The translations under genes and the position numbers were made by a program. Below, piece after piece: positions 1 to 9,897 of a stretch of DNA of 64,000 nucleotides. The notes beneath the pieces are model-generated. The model had not been told where the DNA came from. It was given only the letters and a program-made list of their open reading frames with translations, and did no database searches. The stretch is from Asticcacaulis sp. MM231 (lineage in GTDB: Bacteria; Pseudomonadota; Alphaproteobacteria; Caulobacterales; Caulobacteraceae): positions 992,001 through 1,056,000 of the forward strand of contig NZ_OZ075108.1 in NCBI RefSeq assembly GCF_964186625.1, written 5' to 3'. The first letter of the stretch is position 1, and each line of letters begins with the position of its first letter.

Positions 1-1344
1 GCGTTGCCGGGTAATGCCATGGACGGCCGCCAGTTCATTCCGCAGGCGATCCGGCAAGGCGCCGCCGCGATCCTGGCGCCCGAAGGCACGGTCAGCGAAA
101 ACGGCTCGGTCGTGGTCAATGTTTCCGATGTCCGTCGCGCCTATGCCTTGGCCGCCAAGGCCTTTTACGGCGCGCAGCCGAAGACCTGTGTCGCCATCAC
201 CGGCACCAATGGCAAGACGAGCGTCGCCACCTTCTGCCGCCAGATTTTCAGCCGTCTGGGCCACACGTCAGCCAGCGTGGGTACGCTCGGCGTGGTCATG
301 CAAGATGCCGCCGGCGTCGAAAACGCCATCACAGGCCCCGGCCTGACGACGCCGGACGCCGCCGATCTGGCGAAGCACATGGCCGACATGGCCGCCGATG
401 GCGTTACCCATCTGGCGCTGGAAGCCTCTTCGCACGGCATCGACCAGCGCCGCCTTGATGGCGTGTCGCTCGTGGCGGCGGGTTTCACCAACCTGACGCA
501 GGATCACCTCGATTATCACGCCACCATGGAGGCCTACCGGACGGCCAAGCTGCGCCTGTTCGAACAGCTCCTGCCGCGTGGCCGCACAGCGGTGCTGAAC
601 GCCGATTCCGACGCCTATAACGCCTTTGCCGCCATGTCGATCATGTCGGGCCTCAATGTCATGAGCGTCGGCGAGCGCTCGTCGCACCTGTGCATGACCG
701 GCCGTGACCTGACTGTCGATGGCCAGATTCTCTATCTCGAATACCTGGGCAAAAAGTATGAGACCAAGCTGCCGCTGGCCGGTCTGTTCCAGGCATCCAA
801 CGCTCTGGTCGCCGCCGGTCTGGCCATCGCCGCCGGCGAGGACCCGGGCGCGGTGATCCACGCCCTGTCGACCTTGCAAGGCGCGCGGGGGCGTCTGGAG
901 CGCGCTGGCACCAAGGGCAATGGCGCCGAGGTCTATGTCGATTACGCCCACACGCCCGATGGTCTGGAGACGGTGCTGAAGGCGCTGCGTCCGCATACGC
1001 AGGGCAAGCTGGTCTGCGTATTCGGTTGCGGTGGTGACCGTGATCGCGGCAAGCGTCCGCAGATGGGCGCCATCGCGCAGAAACTGGCCGATCGCGCCAT
1101 CGTCACCGATGACAATCCGCGCACCGAAGATGCGGCCGCCATCCGCGCCGAGGTGCTGGCCGGCATGGCGAAGGACGCGGTCGAGATCGCCGACCGCAAG
1201 ACCGCCATTTTTGAGGCGGTGGCAGGCCTCAAGACCGGCGATGTGCTGGTGGTGGCCGGCAAGGGCCACGAACAGGGCCAGATCGTCGGCAGCGTGGTTC
1301 TGCCGTTCGATGACGTCAGCGTGGTCAAGAGCGCTTTAAAGTAA
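1..1344 (+). CDS. murE: UDP-MurNAc-L-Ala-D-Glu:meso-DAP ligase, 5'-truncated by the window
   Basis: This cytoplasmic Mur ligase adds meso-diaminopimelate to UDP-MurNAc-dipeptide. The frame is open from base 1 and the N-terminal part of the UDP-binding domain is missing, so the true start lies outside the window. The ATP-binding loop TGTNGKTS is near residue 66, and the DNPRTED motif that marks meso-DAP-adding enzymes is near residue 370, as expected for a Gram-negative. The C-terminal ligase domain ends normally at TAA. It heads the visible part of the dcw cluster, but murF is about 2 kb further on instead of adjacent. Confidence 0.96.
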   Translation, partial: ALPGNAMDGRQFIPQAIRQGAAAILAPEGTVSENGSVVVNVSDVRRAYALAAKAFYGAQPKTCVAITGTNGKTSVATFCRQIFSRLGHTSASVGTLGVVMQDAAGVENAITGPGLTTPDAADLAKHMADMAADGVTHLALEASSHGIDQRRLDGVSLVAAGFTNLTQDHLDYHATMEAYRTAKLRLFEQLLPRGRTAVLNADSDAYNAFAAMSIMSGLNVMSVGERSSHLCMTGRDLTVDGQILYLEYLGKKYETKLPLAGLFQASNALVAAGLAIAAGEDPGAVIHALSTLQGARGRLERAGTKGNGAEVYVDYAHTPDGLETVLKALRPHTQGKLVCVFGCGGDRDRGKRPQMGAIAQKLADRAIVTDDNPRTEDAAAIRAEVLAGMAKDAVEIADRKTAIFEAVAGLKTGDVLVVAGKGHEQGQIVGSVVLPFDDVSVVKSALK

Positions 1345-1517
1345 AGCTCAAGCGCCGCTAGTCTCTTTGCGCCGCATCAGCAGCGGGCAGTCCCCGTTCA
1401 GCGCCGGTTCATACCTGCGCTTGCATTCTGTCCTTACGGTATCACCCCGACGCGTGCCCTTGGCATTTTGCGCGTCCGGCGGTATGAATAACCGGGGTGG
1501 ATGCGGAGGGGCATATC

Positions 1518-2945
1518 ATGAGAGCATATCTGTGGGCCGGTGCGGCAGTTGTCGTGGGACTATTGCCGGTGAGCGCCATGGCGCAATCGGCGCAACCCAT
1601 TCTGGTCGATGAGGCACATTTCGGCACGGTCCATGAGGTGCTGGGCGCCGAGCTGCAGATAGCGGTGCCGCGCACCAACTGTCCGGCGAAGTTCCAGCCG
1701 CTCAAGGAGGGGCCGTGCTTCGACAAGGTGACCCTGAAACCGGCGGCGCAGGGCGAAACCCGCGTGCTGACGCCGATCACCGCCCAGACAGGCAAGGACT
1801 GGATTTCCGGCGCCTATGGCCGCGATTACCGGCTCTACGATCTTTTCCCGACCGCCGAAGGGTTTCAGGCGCGTGAGCTTGAGTTCGAAAGCTCCGATGT
1901 CATCGTGCCGCGTGATTGTTATGCGCTCGCCGGAGAGGACGTCGGCTATGCGATTGAGCATCGCAAGGGCGGCGATGTGGCCGTTGAGAGCCAGACGGTT
2001 GCCTGCGGTGGCGGACCGCGTCAGGCACACGGACCCTATACGCCGGAAGGCCCGCCCCTGACGCCCGGTCCGAATGGTGGCTGGCACCGGACGGAAAGGC
2101 TGCGTGTGCAGGGCACGATGCGCTATCTTGCCGTGCCAGGGCAATGCGAGGAGCAGTACAGCATCCGCGTCACCTGGTGCGCCCAACCGGCGGTCAGCTA
2201 CCTGATCAATAATCCCGATGTGAAGGAGCTCGATCTGGTGGCGGCGCGTCAGCCTGTCAAGGCCGGGGACGTCCTGACCGAGAAAGAGATCGATCAGTGG
2301 GTCTTAAAGCGCAAAAGCAAGAAAAACAGTTTCAAGGCCGATAGCCGCTGGATCAACAAATCGCTGCTGGTCGGCGTTGAGGGCTGTGTGCCGATGGAGA
2401 GTATCGGCTGGTGGGTGACCGGCCAGAACGACGGGCTCTACATCAATGAGCGGGCGCTGAATCGCTGCGGTGCGCCCCTGGCCCCGATCCCGACCGAGAT
2501 CTGGGAAGCCTATGGCGATGATTATTTTATCGTCGACTGTGGGCGGGATTGGCGCAAAGGCCGTCCGGGGCCGCATGATGACAAGGACGGCAGGAAAGAC
2601 GATGACGATACGCAGGCGGCTGAGTGTTTCGATAGCGCCGGTGCTTATCTGCGTCGTACCGGCAGGTCATCCGCCACGGTGGTGGTGCTGAACGAGCGCG
2701 CCCGCGTCGATGACCGGCTCTATGCCGGCAGCTATATCAGCTACGATGTCGCCGAGGTGCGGGTCAACCCGGACAAAACCCTGTCGGCCCGTCGTCTCGA
2801 CTATTACGATCCTTCCGGCATCTATATGAGCCGCTGTTTGACGCTCGATAGCGGGCCGTCGGAATCGAAAGGTTTCGTCATTGTCCGCTCGATGGGGATT
2901 TCATGGGCGCGGGCTTACCACTGGATGAGTTGCCCGGTTTATTGA
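1518..2945 (+). CDS. Secreted protein of unknown function between murE and murF
   Basis: A 475-residue protein whose family I do not recognise. The ATG at 1518 has a GGAGGG ribosome site seven bases upstream, which is better than the in-frame GTG at 1497. The N-terminus is a signal peptide: Arg, a hydrophobic run, then a likely cleavage site after AMA near residue 22. The mature part has several Cys residues that could form disulfides, and a highly charged DDKDGRKDDDD stretch around residue 365. It ends just before a convergent small membrane protein gene. Its position inside the dcw cluster suggests insertion and does not prove a cell-wall role. Confidence 0.75.
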   Translation: MRAYLWAGAAVVVGLLPVSAMAQSAQPILVDEAHFGTVHEVLGAELQIAVPRTNCPAKFQPLKEGPCFDKVTLKPAAQGETRVLTPITAQTGKDWISGAYGRDYRLYDLFPTAEGFQARELEFESSDVIVPRDCYALAGEDVGYAIEHRKGGDVAVESQTVACGGGPRQAHGPYTPEGPPLTPGPNGGWHRTERLRVQGTMRYLAVPGQCEEQYSIRVTWCAQPAVSYLINNPDVKELDLVAARQPVKAGDVLTEKEIDQWVLKRKSKKNSFKADSRWINKSLLVGVEGCVPMESIGWWVTGQNDGLYINERALNRCGAPLAPIPTEIWEAYGDDYFIVDCGRDWRKGRPGPHDDKDGRKDDDDTQAAECFDSAGAYLRRTGRSSATVVVLNERARVDDRLYAGSYISYDVAEVRVNPDKTLSARRLDYYDPSGIYMSRCLTLDSGPSESKGFVIVRSMGISWARAYHWMSCPVY

Positions 2946-2953
2946 GGGCGAGA

Positions 2954-3226
2954 TTACTCGTCCTTACCCCAGCGCCAGCGCCATCCGCCTTTTGTTTTCC
3001 GGGCGCAAATAATCACCAAGATGATCGTTGCCGTGGAAATGATCGCAAGGGGTGCCCAACCGGAAAGGGCAGTGTTGTCAAGCATCAATGGCAGGGCCGA
3101 GGCGGCCCCTGCGCAAACCACAATATAGGCCAGGAACACCACCCATCCCTGCCAGGCAATCGGCAGGCCTGAACCATAGCCATAACGCTTGGGGGCAAAC
3201 CAGGGTTTTGCGGTATTACGGGACAT
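2954..3226 (-). CDS. Small membrane protein of unknown function
   Basis: A 90-residue protein with two predicted membrane helices, around residues 25-47 and 55-74. The N-terminus is short and polar and the C-terminal tail is basic and Trp-rich (GGWRWRWGKDE). It runs against the dcw cluster and converges on the secreted protein gene. Codon use resembles the neighbours. I recognise no family or catalytic residue. The 188 bases between this gene and murF must hold its promoter and may hold one for murF. Confidence 0.6.
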   Translation of the reverse strand: MSRNTAKPWFAPKRYGYGSGLPIAWQGWVVFLAYIVVCAGAASALPLMLDNTALSGWAPLAIISTATIILVIICARKTKGGWRWRWGKDE

Positions 3227-3414
3227 GAGAGCCTCCCTCTGTTGTCCTGAATATTATAGTCCTGCCCTGCCGTAATGGCAATTCGCGCGGTAGCGATGTG
3301 AACGAAAATCTCGCTGAGATGATCCTGAATAAAGACTATTAACACACTCTTGCTTGCCTAAAGCCGTGAGTCAGGTTCAATGACGTTTTGCTGTTTTAAC
3401 TGCGTGCGTGAGCC

Positions 3415-4812
3415 ATGAAACCTACGCCTCTATGGACCTTTGACGAACTGGCCAAGGCCACCGGCGGCACCCTGACTGGTGTTGGCGAAGGCGCTTCTGG
3501 CGCCGCATCCGGCATCAATTTCGACAGCCGTGCCCTGCAGCCGGGCGATATCTTCCTGGCGCTGAAAGGCGTGCGCGATGGTCATGATTTCGTGGCGCAG
3601 GCTTTCCAGTCGGGCGCGGCCATCGCCGTCACGCGCCGGCCCATTGAGGGCGGTCCCTGCCTGCTGGTGCCCGATGTGCAAAAAGCGCTGGAGCATATGG
3701 CGGTCTTTGCCCGCGATCGCGCGGTGAGGACCAAACGCGGGGCGGTGACCGGCTCGGTCGGCAAGACGAGCGTCACCCAGATGGTCATGCAGGGCCTTAC
3801 GCGCGCCGGCCCCGCGCATTCCGCCATCAAGAGCTTCAACAACCATATCGGCGTGCCGCTCACCCTGGCGCGGATGCCGGCCGATACGGAGCGCGCCGTC
3901 TTCGAGATCGGCATGAACCACGCTGACGAGATCACGCCCCTGTCGGAGTTCGTGGCGCCGCACGCCGTCATCATCACCACGGTCGGCGGCGCACATACCG
4001 AAAACTTCCCCGATGGCGACGAAGGGGTGGCGCGCGCCAAGGCCGAGATTTTTGATGGTCTGATACCGGGCGGGCTCGCCATTCTCAACGCCGATAATGT
4101 CTGGTTCGATTTCCTGCAACGCGAAGCCCGTGGGGCCGGTGCGCTGGTGGCGGCCTTTGGTGAGGCCGGTGGGGTTGATGCGAAGTTGGTCTCGCACGTC
4201 ATTAATGGCGATCGCGCCGAGATCACCGCGCGTTTCCATGGCAAGGAGATCGCCTTCTCGCTCTCCCACACCGGCAAGCATCAGGCGATGAACGCCATGT
4301 CGGTGCTGCTGATGCTGGAAGCGCTCGATGTCGATCTGGAAACCTCGATCGCGGCGCTGGAGGGGGCGGCAGCGCTCGACGGTCGCGGCAAGGTTACGCG
4401 CAAGACGTTCAAGGGCGGCCAGATCACCGTCATCGATGAGAGTTATAACGCCAATCCGGTGTCGATGACCGCCACGCTGCAATCGCTCGGTAAGCATCCC
4501 AAAGCGGCGGACTCACGAAAAGTTGTCGTCCTGACCGATATGCTCGAACTGGGCACGGAAGAGGCGGCTCTGCATGCCTCGCTGGCCCCTGTTATCGCGG
4601 CCAATGACATCGATAAGGTGTATCTGGCAGGGGCTTTGATGCGTCATCTGTGGGATGCCCTGCCGCCCGCCTTGCGCGGTGGCCATGCCGACACCGCCGC
4701 CGAATTGCTGCCGCGGGTCATTGAGGACTTGCAAGGGGGGGATGTGGTCATGATAAAGGGCTCCAACGGCTCTAAAGCCGGTTTGATCGCAAAAGCATTA
4801 TTGGCAGAGTAG
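3415..4812 (+). CDS. murF: UDP-MurNAc-tripeptide:D-Ala-D-Ala ligase
   Basis: MurF joins D-Ala-D-Ala to UDP-MurNAc-tripeptide in the cytoplasm, completing the pentapeptide precursor. The 465-residue product has the Mur-ligase layout: an N-terminal domain with FDSRALQPGDIF, an ATP loop VTGSVGKTSV near residue 110, a central domain with NNHIGVPLTLARMP, and a C-terminal domain with DESYNANPVSM. The length is normal. The ATG has no strong ribosome site. The next gene, mraY, starts 39 bases downstream, which suggests co-transcription of murF, mraY and murD. Confidence 0.97.
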   Translation: MKPTPLWTFDELAKATGGTLTGVGEGASGAASGINFDSRALQPGDIFLALKGVRDGHDFVAQAFQSGAAIAVTRRPIEGGPCLLVPDVQKALEHMAVFARDRAVRTKRGAVTGSVGKTSVTQMVMQGLTRAGPAHSAIKSFNNHIGVPLTLARMPADTERAVFEIGMNHADEITPLSEFVAPHAVIITTVGGAHTENFPDGDEGVARAKAEIFDGLIPGGLAILNADNVWFDFLQREARGAGALVAAFGEAGGVDAKLVSHVINGDRAEITARFHGKEIAFSLSHTGKHQAMNAMSVLLMLEALDVDLETSIAALEGAAALDGRGKVTRKTFKGGQITVIDESYNANPVSMTATLQSLGKHPKAADSRKVVVLTDMLELGTEEAALHASLAPVIAANDIDKVYLAGALMRHLWDALPPALRGGHADTAAELLPRVIEDLQGGDVVMIKGSNGSKAGLIAKALLAE

Positions 4813-4851
4813 ATTTCACGGGCGCGTTGCTGCCCTCTAAGAAGGCGTTTC

Positions 4852-5964
4852 ATGTTTTATCTGCTGTACGAGCACGTCACCAGCCTGCACCAGCACTGGC
4901 CCCTGATCAATCTGATGAAATATCAGACCGTACGCATCTTCCTGGCCATGATCACGGCCATGATCGTTGCGGTCGCCATGGGCTCGCGCTTTATCCGCTG
5001 GATGCGCGCCCGTCAGGGCAAGGGACAGCCGATCCGTGAAGATGGCCCCTCGACCCACCTTTTGACCAAAAAGGGCACGCCGACCATGGGCGGGCTGATG
5101 ATCCTGGCTGGCATAGCCGTCGGCACCATCCTGTGGGCCGATCCGCATTCGGCGGCCGCCTGGGTCGTTTTCGGCGTCACCATGGCCTATGGCCTGCTCG
5201 GCTTTATTGACGATTACGCCAAGGTGACCAAGCAGACCTCGGCCGGCCTGACCTCGATCCAGAAACTGGTGGCGCAGGTCGCCGTCGCCGTCGTGGCCGT
5301 GCTGGTGCTGATGTACTATTCGCCGGTGCCGGCCGATGCGCCGCATCTGGCAACCTCGCTGGTCATCCCGGTTTTCAAGAACTTCATCTTCAATCTCGGT
5401 TATTTCTACATCGTCTTCGGTGCGGTGGTGGTCGTCGGTGCATCCAATGCGGTCAACCTGACCGATGGTCTCGATGGCCTGGCCATCGTGCCGGTGATGA
5501 TCGCGGCCGGCGCTTTCAGCCTGATCGCCTATCTCGTCGGTAACGCCAAGTTCGCCAACTATCTGATCATCCACTACGTGCCGGGCGCCGGTGAGGTGGC
5601 GGTCATTCTGGCGGCGATTATCGGCGGCGGCATGGGCTTCTTGTGGTACAACGCGCCGCCGGCCAAGATATTCATGGGCGATACCGGTTCGCTGGCGCTC
5701 GGCGGTGGCCTCGGTGCCGTGGCCGTGGCGCTCAAGCACGAGATCGTGCTGGCTATCATCGGCGGGCTGTTCGTCATGGAGGCGCTGTCGGTGATGATTC
5801 AGGTCGGCTATTTCAAACTCACCAAGAAGCGCGTGTTCCTGATGGCACCGATCCATCACCATTTTGAAAAGCTCGGCTGGCCGGAATCGACGGTGGTGAT
5901 CCGCTTCTGGATCGTCGCTGCCATGCTGGCCATGGTGGGCCTCGCCACCTTGAAACTACGCTAG
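4852..5964 (+). CDS. mraY: Phospho-MurNAc-pentapeptide transferase
   Basis: MraY transfers phospho-MurNAc-pentapeptide to undecaprenyl phosphate to make lipid I at the inner membrane. The 370-residue protein has about ten membrane helices. Family motifs are present: TPTMGGLMI near residue 77, FIDDYAK near 117, [10 protein letters not shown] near 202 and the catalytic-loop APIHHHFEK near 325. AAGAAGG lies seven bases before the ATG. It ends in TAG, 12 bases before murD. Confidence 0.98.
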   Translation: MFYLLYEHVTSLHQHWPLINLMKYQTVRIFLAMITAMIVAVAMGSRFIRWMRARQGKGQPIREDGPSTHLLTKKGTPTMGGLMILAGIAVGTILWADPHSAAAWVVFGVTMAYGLLGFIDDYAKVTKQTSAGLTSIQKLVAQVAVAVVAVLVLMYYSPVPADAPHLATSLVIPVFKNFIFNLGYFYIVFGAVVVVGASNAVNLTDGLDGLAIVPVMIAAGAFSLIAYLVGNAKFANYLIIHYVPGAGEVAVILAAIIGGGMGFLWYNAPPAKIFMGDTGSLALGGGLGAVAVALKHEIVLAIIGGLFVMEALSVMIQVGYFKLTKKRVFLMAPIHHHFEKLGWPESTVVIRFWIVAAMLAMVGLATLKLR

Positions 5965-5976
5965 AGAGTACGTGTC

Positions 5977-7380
5977 ATGATCCCGGTAAAAGGCTTTGAA
6001 GGCAAACGTGTCGCTATCTTCGGACTGGGCCGTTCGGGCCTGTCGGCGGCGCGCGCGCTCAAGGCCGGCGGCGCCGAGCCGGTGCTGTGGGATGACAAGC
6101 CGTCCAATCTGCTGCCAGCCACCAAGGCGGGCTTTACGGTTGAGAACCTGAAGAACGCCGACTGGAGCGAATTCGCCGCGCTCGTGCTGTCGCCCGGCGT
6201 GCCGCTGACCCATCCGCAACCGCACTGGACCGTGCCGCTGGCCAAGAGCGTCGGCGTGCCGGTGATGGGCGATATCGAACTTTTCGCCCGCACCCTGGCG
6301 GTGCTGCCGGCGCATAAGCGGCCGCGCACGGTGGCCATTACCGGCACCAACGGCAAATCGACCACGACTGCGCTGATCGGGCACATTCTCAAGGCGGCAG
6401 GCAGGGACGTCCATGTCGGTGGAAATATCGGCATCGGCATCCTCGACCTGCCGGAGATGCATGCCGGCAGCATCTATGTCATCGAGACCTCTTCCTACCA
6501 GCTTGATCTGACCATGAGCTTTTCGCCCGATGTGGCGGTGCTGATGAACATCACGCCCGATCACCTCGACCGCCACGGCGGTATGGAAGGCTATATCAAG
6601 GCCAAGAAGCGCATCTTCATGGCGCAAAGCTCGAAACAGACGGCGGTGATCGGCGCTGACGACGATTACACCGCGGCCCTGATCTCGGACATGCGCGTCA
6701 ATTCGCCGGTCAAGCTGATCTCGATCTCGTCACGCCGCACGCTTGGCCAGGGTGTCTATGCGCTGAATGGCGTGCTCTATGATGGCACGGGCGTGCGCGC
6801 CCGTCAGGTGATCGATCTCAAGGAGGTCCGCACCCTGACCGGACGTCACAACTGGCAAAACGCCGCCGCCGCCTATAGCGCCTGCAAGGCACTCGGGCTG
6901 GAGATGGAAGAGATCGTCGCCGGTATGCGCACCTTCCCCGGCCTGGCGCACCGCATGCAGGAAATCGGCCGCATCGGCAAGGTGCGCTTCATCAACGATT
7001 CCAAGGCGACCAATGCCGATGCGGCGCGTCAGGCGATGTCGTCGTTCGATAAATTCCTGTGGATCGCCGGCGGTGTGGCCAAGGCGGGCGGCATTGATGA
7101 GCTGCGCGACCTGTTCGGGCGTGTCAAGCACGCCTATCTGATCGGTGAGGCGGCGGAACTCTTCGAGGTCACCATCGGCAAGTCGGCGCCTTGCACGCAA
7201 TCGCGCCTGTTGTTTACCGCGGTGGCGCAGGCCTATGCCGAGGCGGAAAAGTCCGGCAAAGAAGAGATAGTACTGTTCTCGCCGGCCTGCGCGTCGTTCG
7301 ATCAGTTCACCGATTTCGAGGCGCGTGGCGATGCCTTCCGTGATGCCGTGTCTGAGATCAAGCTGGGTGTCCAGGCCTGA
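5977..7380 (+). CDS. murD: UDP-MurNAc-L-Ala:D-Glu ligase
   Basis: MurD adds D-glutamate to UDP-MurNAc-L-alanine. The 467-residue protein has the N-terminal nucleotide-sugar fold with GLGRSGLSAARAL near residue 16, the ATP loop ITGTNGKSTTTAL near 122, the central NITPDHLDRH near 190, and the C-terminal NDSKATNADA near 340. It is complete. About 225 bases without a gene separate it from the FIST chemoreceptor; in most relatives ftsW follows directly. Confidence 0.97.
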   Translation: MIPVKGFEGKRVAIFGLGRSGLSAARALKAGGAEPVLWDDKPSNLLPATKAGFTVENLKNADWSEFAALVLSPGVPLTHPQPHWTVPLAKSVGVPVMGDIELFARTLAVLPAHKRPRTVAITGTNGKSTTTALIGHILKAAGRDVHVGGNIGIGILDLPEMHAGSIYVIETSSYQLDLTMSFSPDVAVLMNITPDHLDRHGGMEGYIKAKKRIFMAQSSKQTAVIGADDDYTAALISDMRVNSPVKLISISSRRTLGQGVYALNGVLYDGTGVRARQVIDLKEVRTLTGRHNWQNAAAAYSACKALGLEMEEIVAGMRTFPGLAHRMQEIGRIGKVRFINDSKATNADAARQAMSSFDKFLWIAGGVAKAGGIDELRDLFGRVKHAYLIGEAAELFEVTIGKSAPCTQSRLLFTAVAQAYAEAEKSGKEEIVLFSPACASFDQFTDFEARGDAFRDAVSEIKLGVQA

Positions 7381-7605
7381 GACCTGGGGCCTGAGACCCT
7401 AAGATCTGAACCTTAACCTTTTACCGTCACATCCAGAGCGCCTTTTGCTGTGAAAGTGCTTGCCTGATCTGCTTTGTCCGTAAGGTGTTTCAGCGCTGTC
7501 ACAACCACAACCTCAAGGCCATAAATTTTATAGGGTTGTTAAGGTTTTTAAACAAGACTTGCTCAAAAGTGGACTTTCAGTCGACGCGATCGGGGCAGGA
7601 CGAAT

Positions 7606-9642
7606 ATGTTTTTCAGGAACCACGAGACATCCGTTAAAATTGATCACGTGGCACAAGCCCCTCTTGCCATGGCTGATAAACTTGAGGCCGTGCCTGTATC
7701 GAACTGGATACGCACCCTCAGGACCAATGCTGATTTTGCCGGGGTCACCGCTTCTGATTTCGATTTCAAGGGGGCGGCGCCCTCGCTTGTTATGGCTTAT
7801 ATTTCACCTCATGTGGATTTCTCCCGAACCTGCAAAGCACTGAAAGAGCTTGTCGGGCAGGCGCCCGTCATCGCCACTACCACAGCCGGCGAGTTGTGCG
7901 ACGATCCGGAAAAAGGGCTTTACTGTTCTGCGAGCGGCGCATGGGACAATGTCGTGTTGCAGATTTTCTCGCCGGAGTTGCTGTCGCAGGTCGAAGTGTT
8001 CAGCGTACCCCTTCACTGCGAAGATATTCGTTCAGGACAGCCCGCTCTGCTGCGCCAAGAGCGTGTCTCGCGGATCGTTAAATCCCTGGAAAATGTCAGG
8101 CCCAGACTGTCCATTGATGCGCGTGACACTTTCACGCTGACCTTTGTCGACGGTGTTTCCAAATCGGAAAGCTATTTCATGGAAGGGGTCTATAAGGCCG
8201 CGCGCTTCCCCTGCCTGTTTATTGGCGGCTCTGCCGGCGGTAAGCTCGATTTCAAGAACACCTATCTCTTCGACGGTGACAAGGTTGTCGAGAACCATGC
8301 GGTTCTCGCCTTTGTCAAGGTGGCGAAGGACAAGCGCTATAGCGTAATGAAAAGCCAGAATTTCCGCAAAATCGGATATGATTTCGTTGTGGTCGATGCC
8401 GACCCGAACAAGCGCACCGTCAGCGCCATCTATGATGCCAGCGCCAACAAGGTCGTGCCGTTTGTCAGCGCGCTTTGTGACGCGCTGCGCGTTCAGCCCT
8501 CAGGCTTGGAGAAGGCCCTTGAAGGCCGCGCCTTTGGGATCGAAATTGACGGGGAGCTGTTTGTACGCTCCGTCGCGGGCATCGATTTCAATACGGAAAC
8601 GGTGACTTTCTATTGCGATGTCGGCTCCGGTGACGACCTTATCCTTCTGGAAGCGACTGATTTTATTGATCAGACCCGCCGTGACGTCGATGCCTTCCTG
8701 AAGGATAAGCCGCCTTTGCTCGGCGTGCTGCTGAATGACTGTATCCTGCGCCGCCTTTCGAATGAGACCACCCTCAAAAACGCGAAAAACATATGGCCGG
8801 CGCCGGCCGTTGGCTTCTCAACGTTCGGAGAGCTCTTCGGTATCAATGTCAATCAGACCCTGACCGCCGTGGCGTTTTTTGAAACGGGGACTTCGGACTA
8901 CAAGGATGATTTTATTGATCAGTTTCCGATCGAATACGCCAAATTCGTCAACTACTTCGCGCGCTGTCAACTGAACCGGGCGGAAATCCTCAACAGATTG
9001 CGCGGTGGCGTTATTGACGGAATCTCGAACCATCTCGGCATCGCGGCCAAAATAGAAACCGTCCTCACCGAGGTCGGCGATATCGGCGGCATTATGGATG
9101 GCATCCGTCATGCGATGGAGAGCGATCAGAAGCAACGTGCGACGGGGGATGATTCAAATACAGAACAGCTTTCCGAGAAATTCACCAGTCTGAACGCGGC
9201 GCTTGCCAACCTGCGTCAGGTCTTGTCCGTTATTGATGGCATAACATCCCAGACGAACCTTCTGGCGCTCAATGCCACCATCGAGGCCGCGCGTGCGGGG
9301 GAGGCCGGCCGTGGTTTTAGTGTCGTGGCGGGCGAAGTCAAAAAGCTGGCAAGCGACACCAAATCTACCCTGACATATACTCAGGCGGCAATCGGGGAGA
9401 TCGAGTTGTCCTTAAAGCAGCTCGGCGGTATTATTGAGGCTACCCGTCTGCAATTCAAGGATGAGAGCCAGCATTATCAGGACACGGTGCTGAGGGTTGA
9501 AGATATCTTCGCCCAAAGTGGCCATATCGAGCGCTCGCTGAACGGGCTCAGCGCCATGGCCGCCGAACATCGCCACGGCATTGACCAGATGAACGACAGC
9601 GTCGCTTTCCTGAGGGAACTTGATGCCCGTGCCAATGTTTAA
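7606..9642 (+). CDS. Soluble FIST-domain methyl-accepting chemotaxis-type receptor
   Basis: A 678-residue cytoplasmic signalling protein with no membrane segment. Residues about 30-235 look like a FIST_N sensor domain ([19 protein letters not shown]) and about 235-420 like FIST_C. The C-terminal part is a chemoreceptor signalling hairpin, with the conserved tip [20 protein letters not shown] near residue 550. FIST domains are thought to sense small ligands such as amino acids. GCAGGA lies seven bases before the ATG. The gene sits between murD and ftsW, which is foreign to the usual dcw order; a link to wall synthesis is only inferred from position. Confidence 0.88.
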   Translation: MFFRNHETSVKIDHVAQAPLAMADKLEAVPVSNWIRTLRTNADFAGVTASDFDFKGAAPSLVMAYISPHVDFSRTCKALKELVGQAPVIATTTAGELCDDPEKGLYCSASGAWDNVVLQIFSPELLSQVEVFSVPLHCEDIRSGQPALLRQERVSRIVKSLENVRPRLSIDARDTFTLTFVDGVSKSESYFMEGVYKAARFPCLFIGGSAGGKLDFKNTYLFDGDKVVENHAVLAFVKVAKDKRYSVMKSQNFRKIGYDFVVVDADPNKRTVSAIYDASANKVVPFVSALCDALRVQPSGLEKALEGRAFGIEIDGELFVRSVAGIDFNTETVTFYCDVGSGDDLILLEATDFIDQTRRDVDAFLKDKPPLLGVLLNDCILRRLSNETTLKNAKNIWPAPAVGFSTFGELFGINVNQTLTAVAFFETGTSDYKDDFIDQFPIEYAKFVNYFARCQLNRAEILNRLRGGVIDGISNHLGIAAKIETVLTEVGDIGGIMDGIRHAMESDQKQRATGDDSNTEQLSEKFTSLNAALANLRQVLSVIDGITSQTNLLALNATIEAARAGEAGRGFSVVAGEVKKLASDTKSTLTYTQAAIGEIELSLKQLGGIIEATRLQFKDESQHYQDTVLRVEDIFAQSGHIERSLNGLSAMAAEHRHGIDQMNDSVAFLRELDARANV

Positions 9643-9790
9643 AAGCTAGACAGGCGTGGGCAGCGCTGAAGTCGAGGCACGTTGCGACGCCGTTGCCGAG
9701 ATTAGCCTGGGCTTGACCGGGTGTAGGTTAAGTCGTGTCATACGGGCGCGCTTAAAGACGCGCGAACCCGGGTCACTGAATTCCAGCATC

Positions 9791-9852
9791 TTAAGAATCT
9801 CTTACGAATCGACACGTGGCTTAAGCTGATCTTAACCACGTTTTGGTGAATC
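9791..9852 (+). promoter_or_regulatory. CtrA-type box and clustered GANTC sites upstream of ftsW
   Basis: TTAA at 9821-9824, a seven-base spacer, then TTAAC at 9832-9836 matches the Caulobacter CtrA consensus TTAA-N7-TTAAC exactly. A weaker copy, TTAA-N7-TTAC, is at 9791-9805. Three GAATC sites (CcrM methylation sequence GANTC) lie at 9795-9799, 9806-9810 and 9848-9852. The start of ftsW is 62 bases beyond the full box. This fits cell-cycle control of ftsW, which is an inference from sequence. Confidence 0.65.
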
Positions 9853-9897
9853 CTGTCTGTCAGTTCCCATCGTCATATCCCGCCTCAGGATGCGTTC

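Noticed and set aside
4837-5862. Long open frame antisense to mraY (341 codons)
   Set aside because: GC-rich coding DNA leaves the antisense frame open; the His/Asp/Arg-rich translation has no family features and mraY is unmistakable.
7381-7605. CtrA-type box before the FIST receptor (TTAAGG...TTTAAAC near 7539-7553)
   Set aside because: The spacing between TTAA elements is five, not seven bases.
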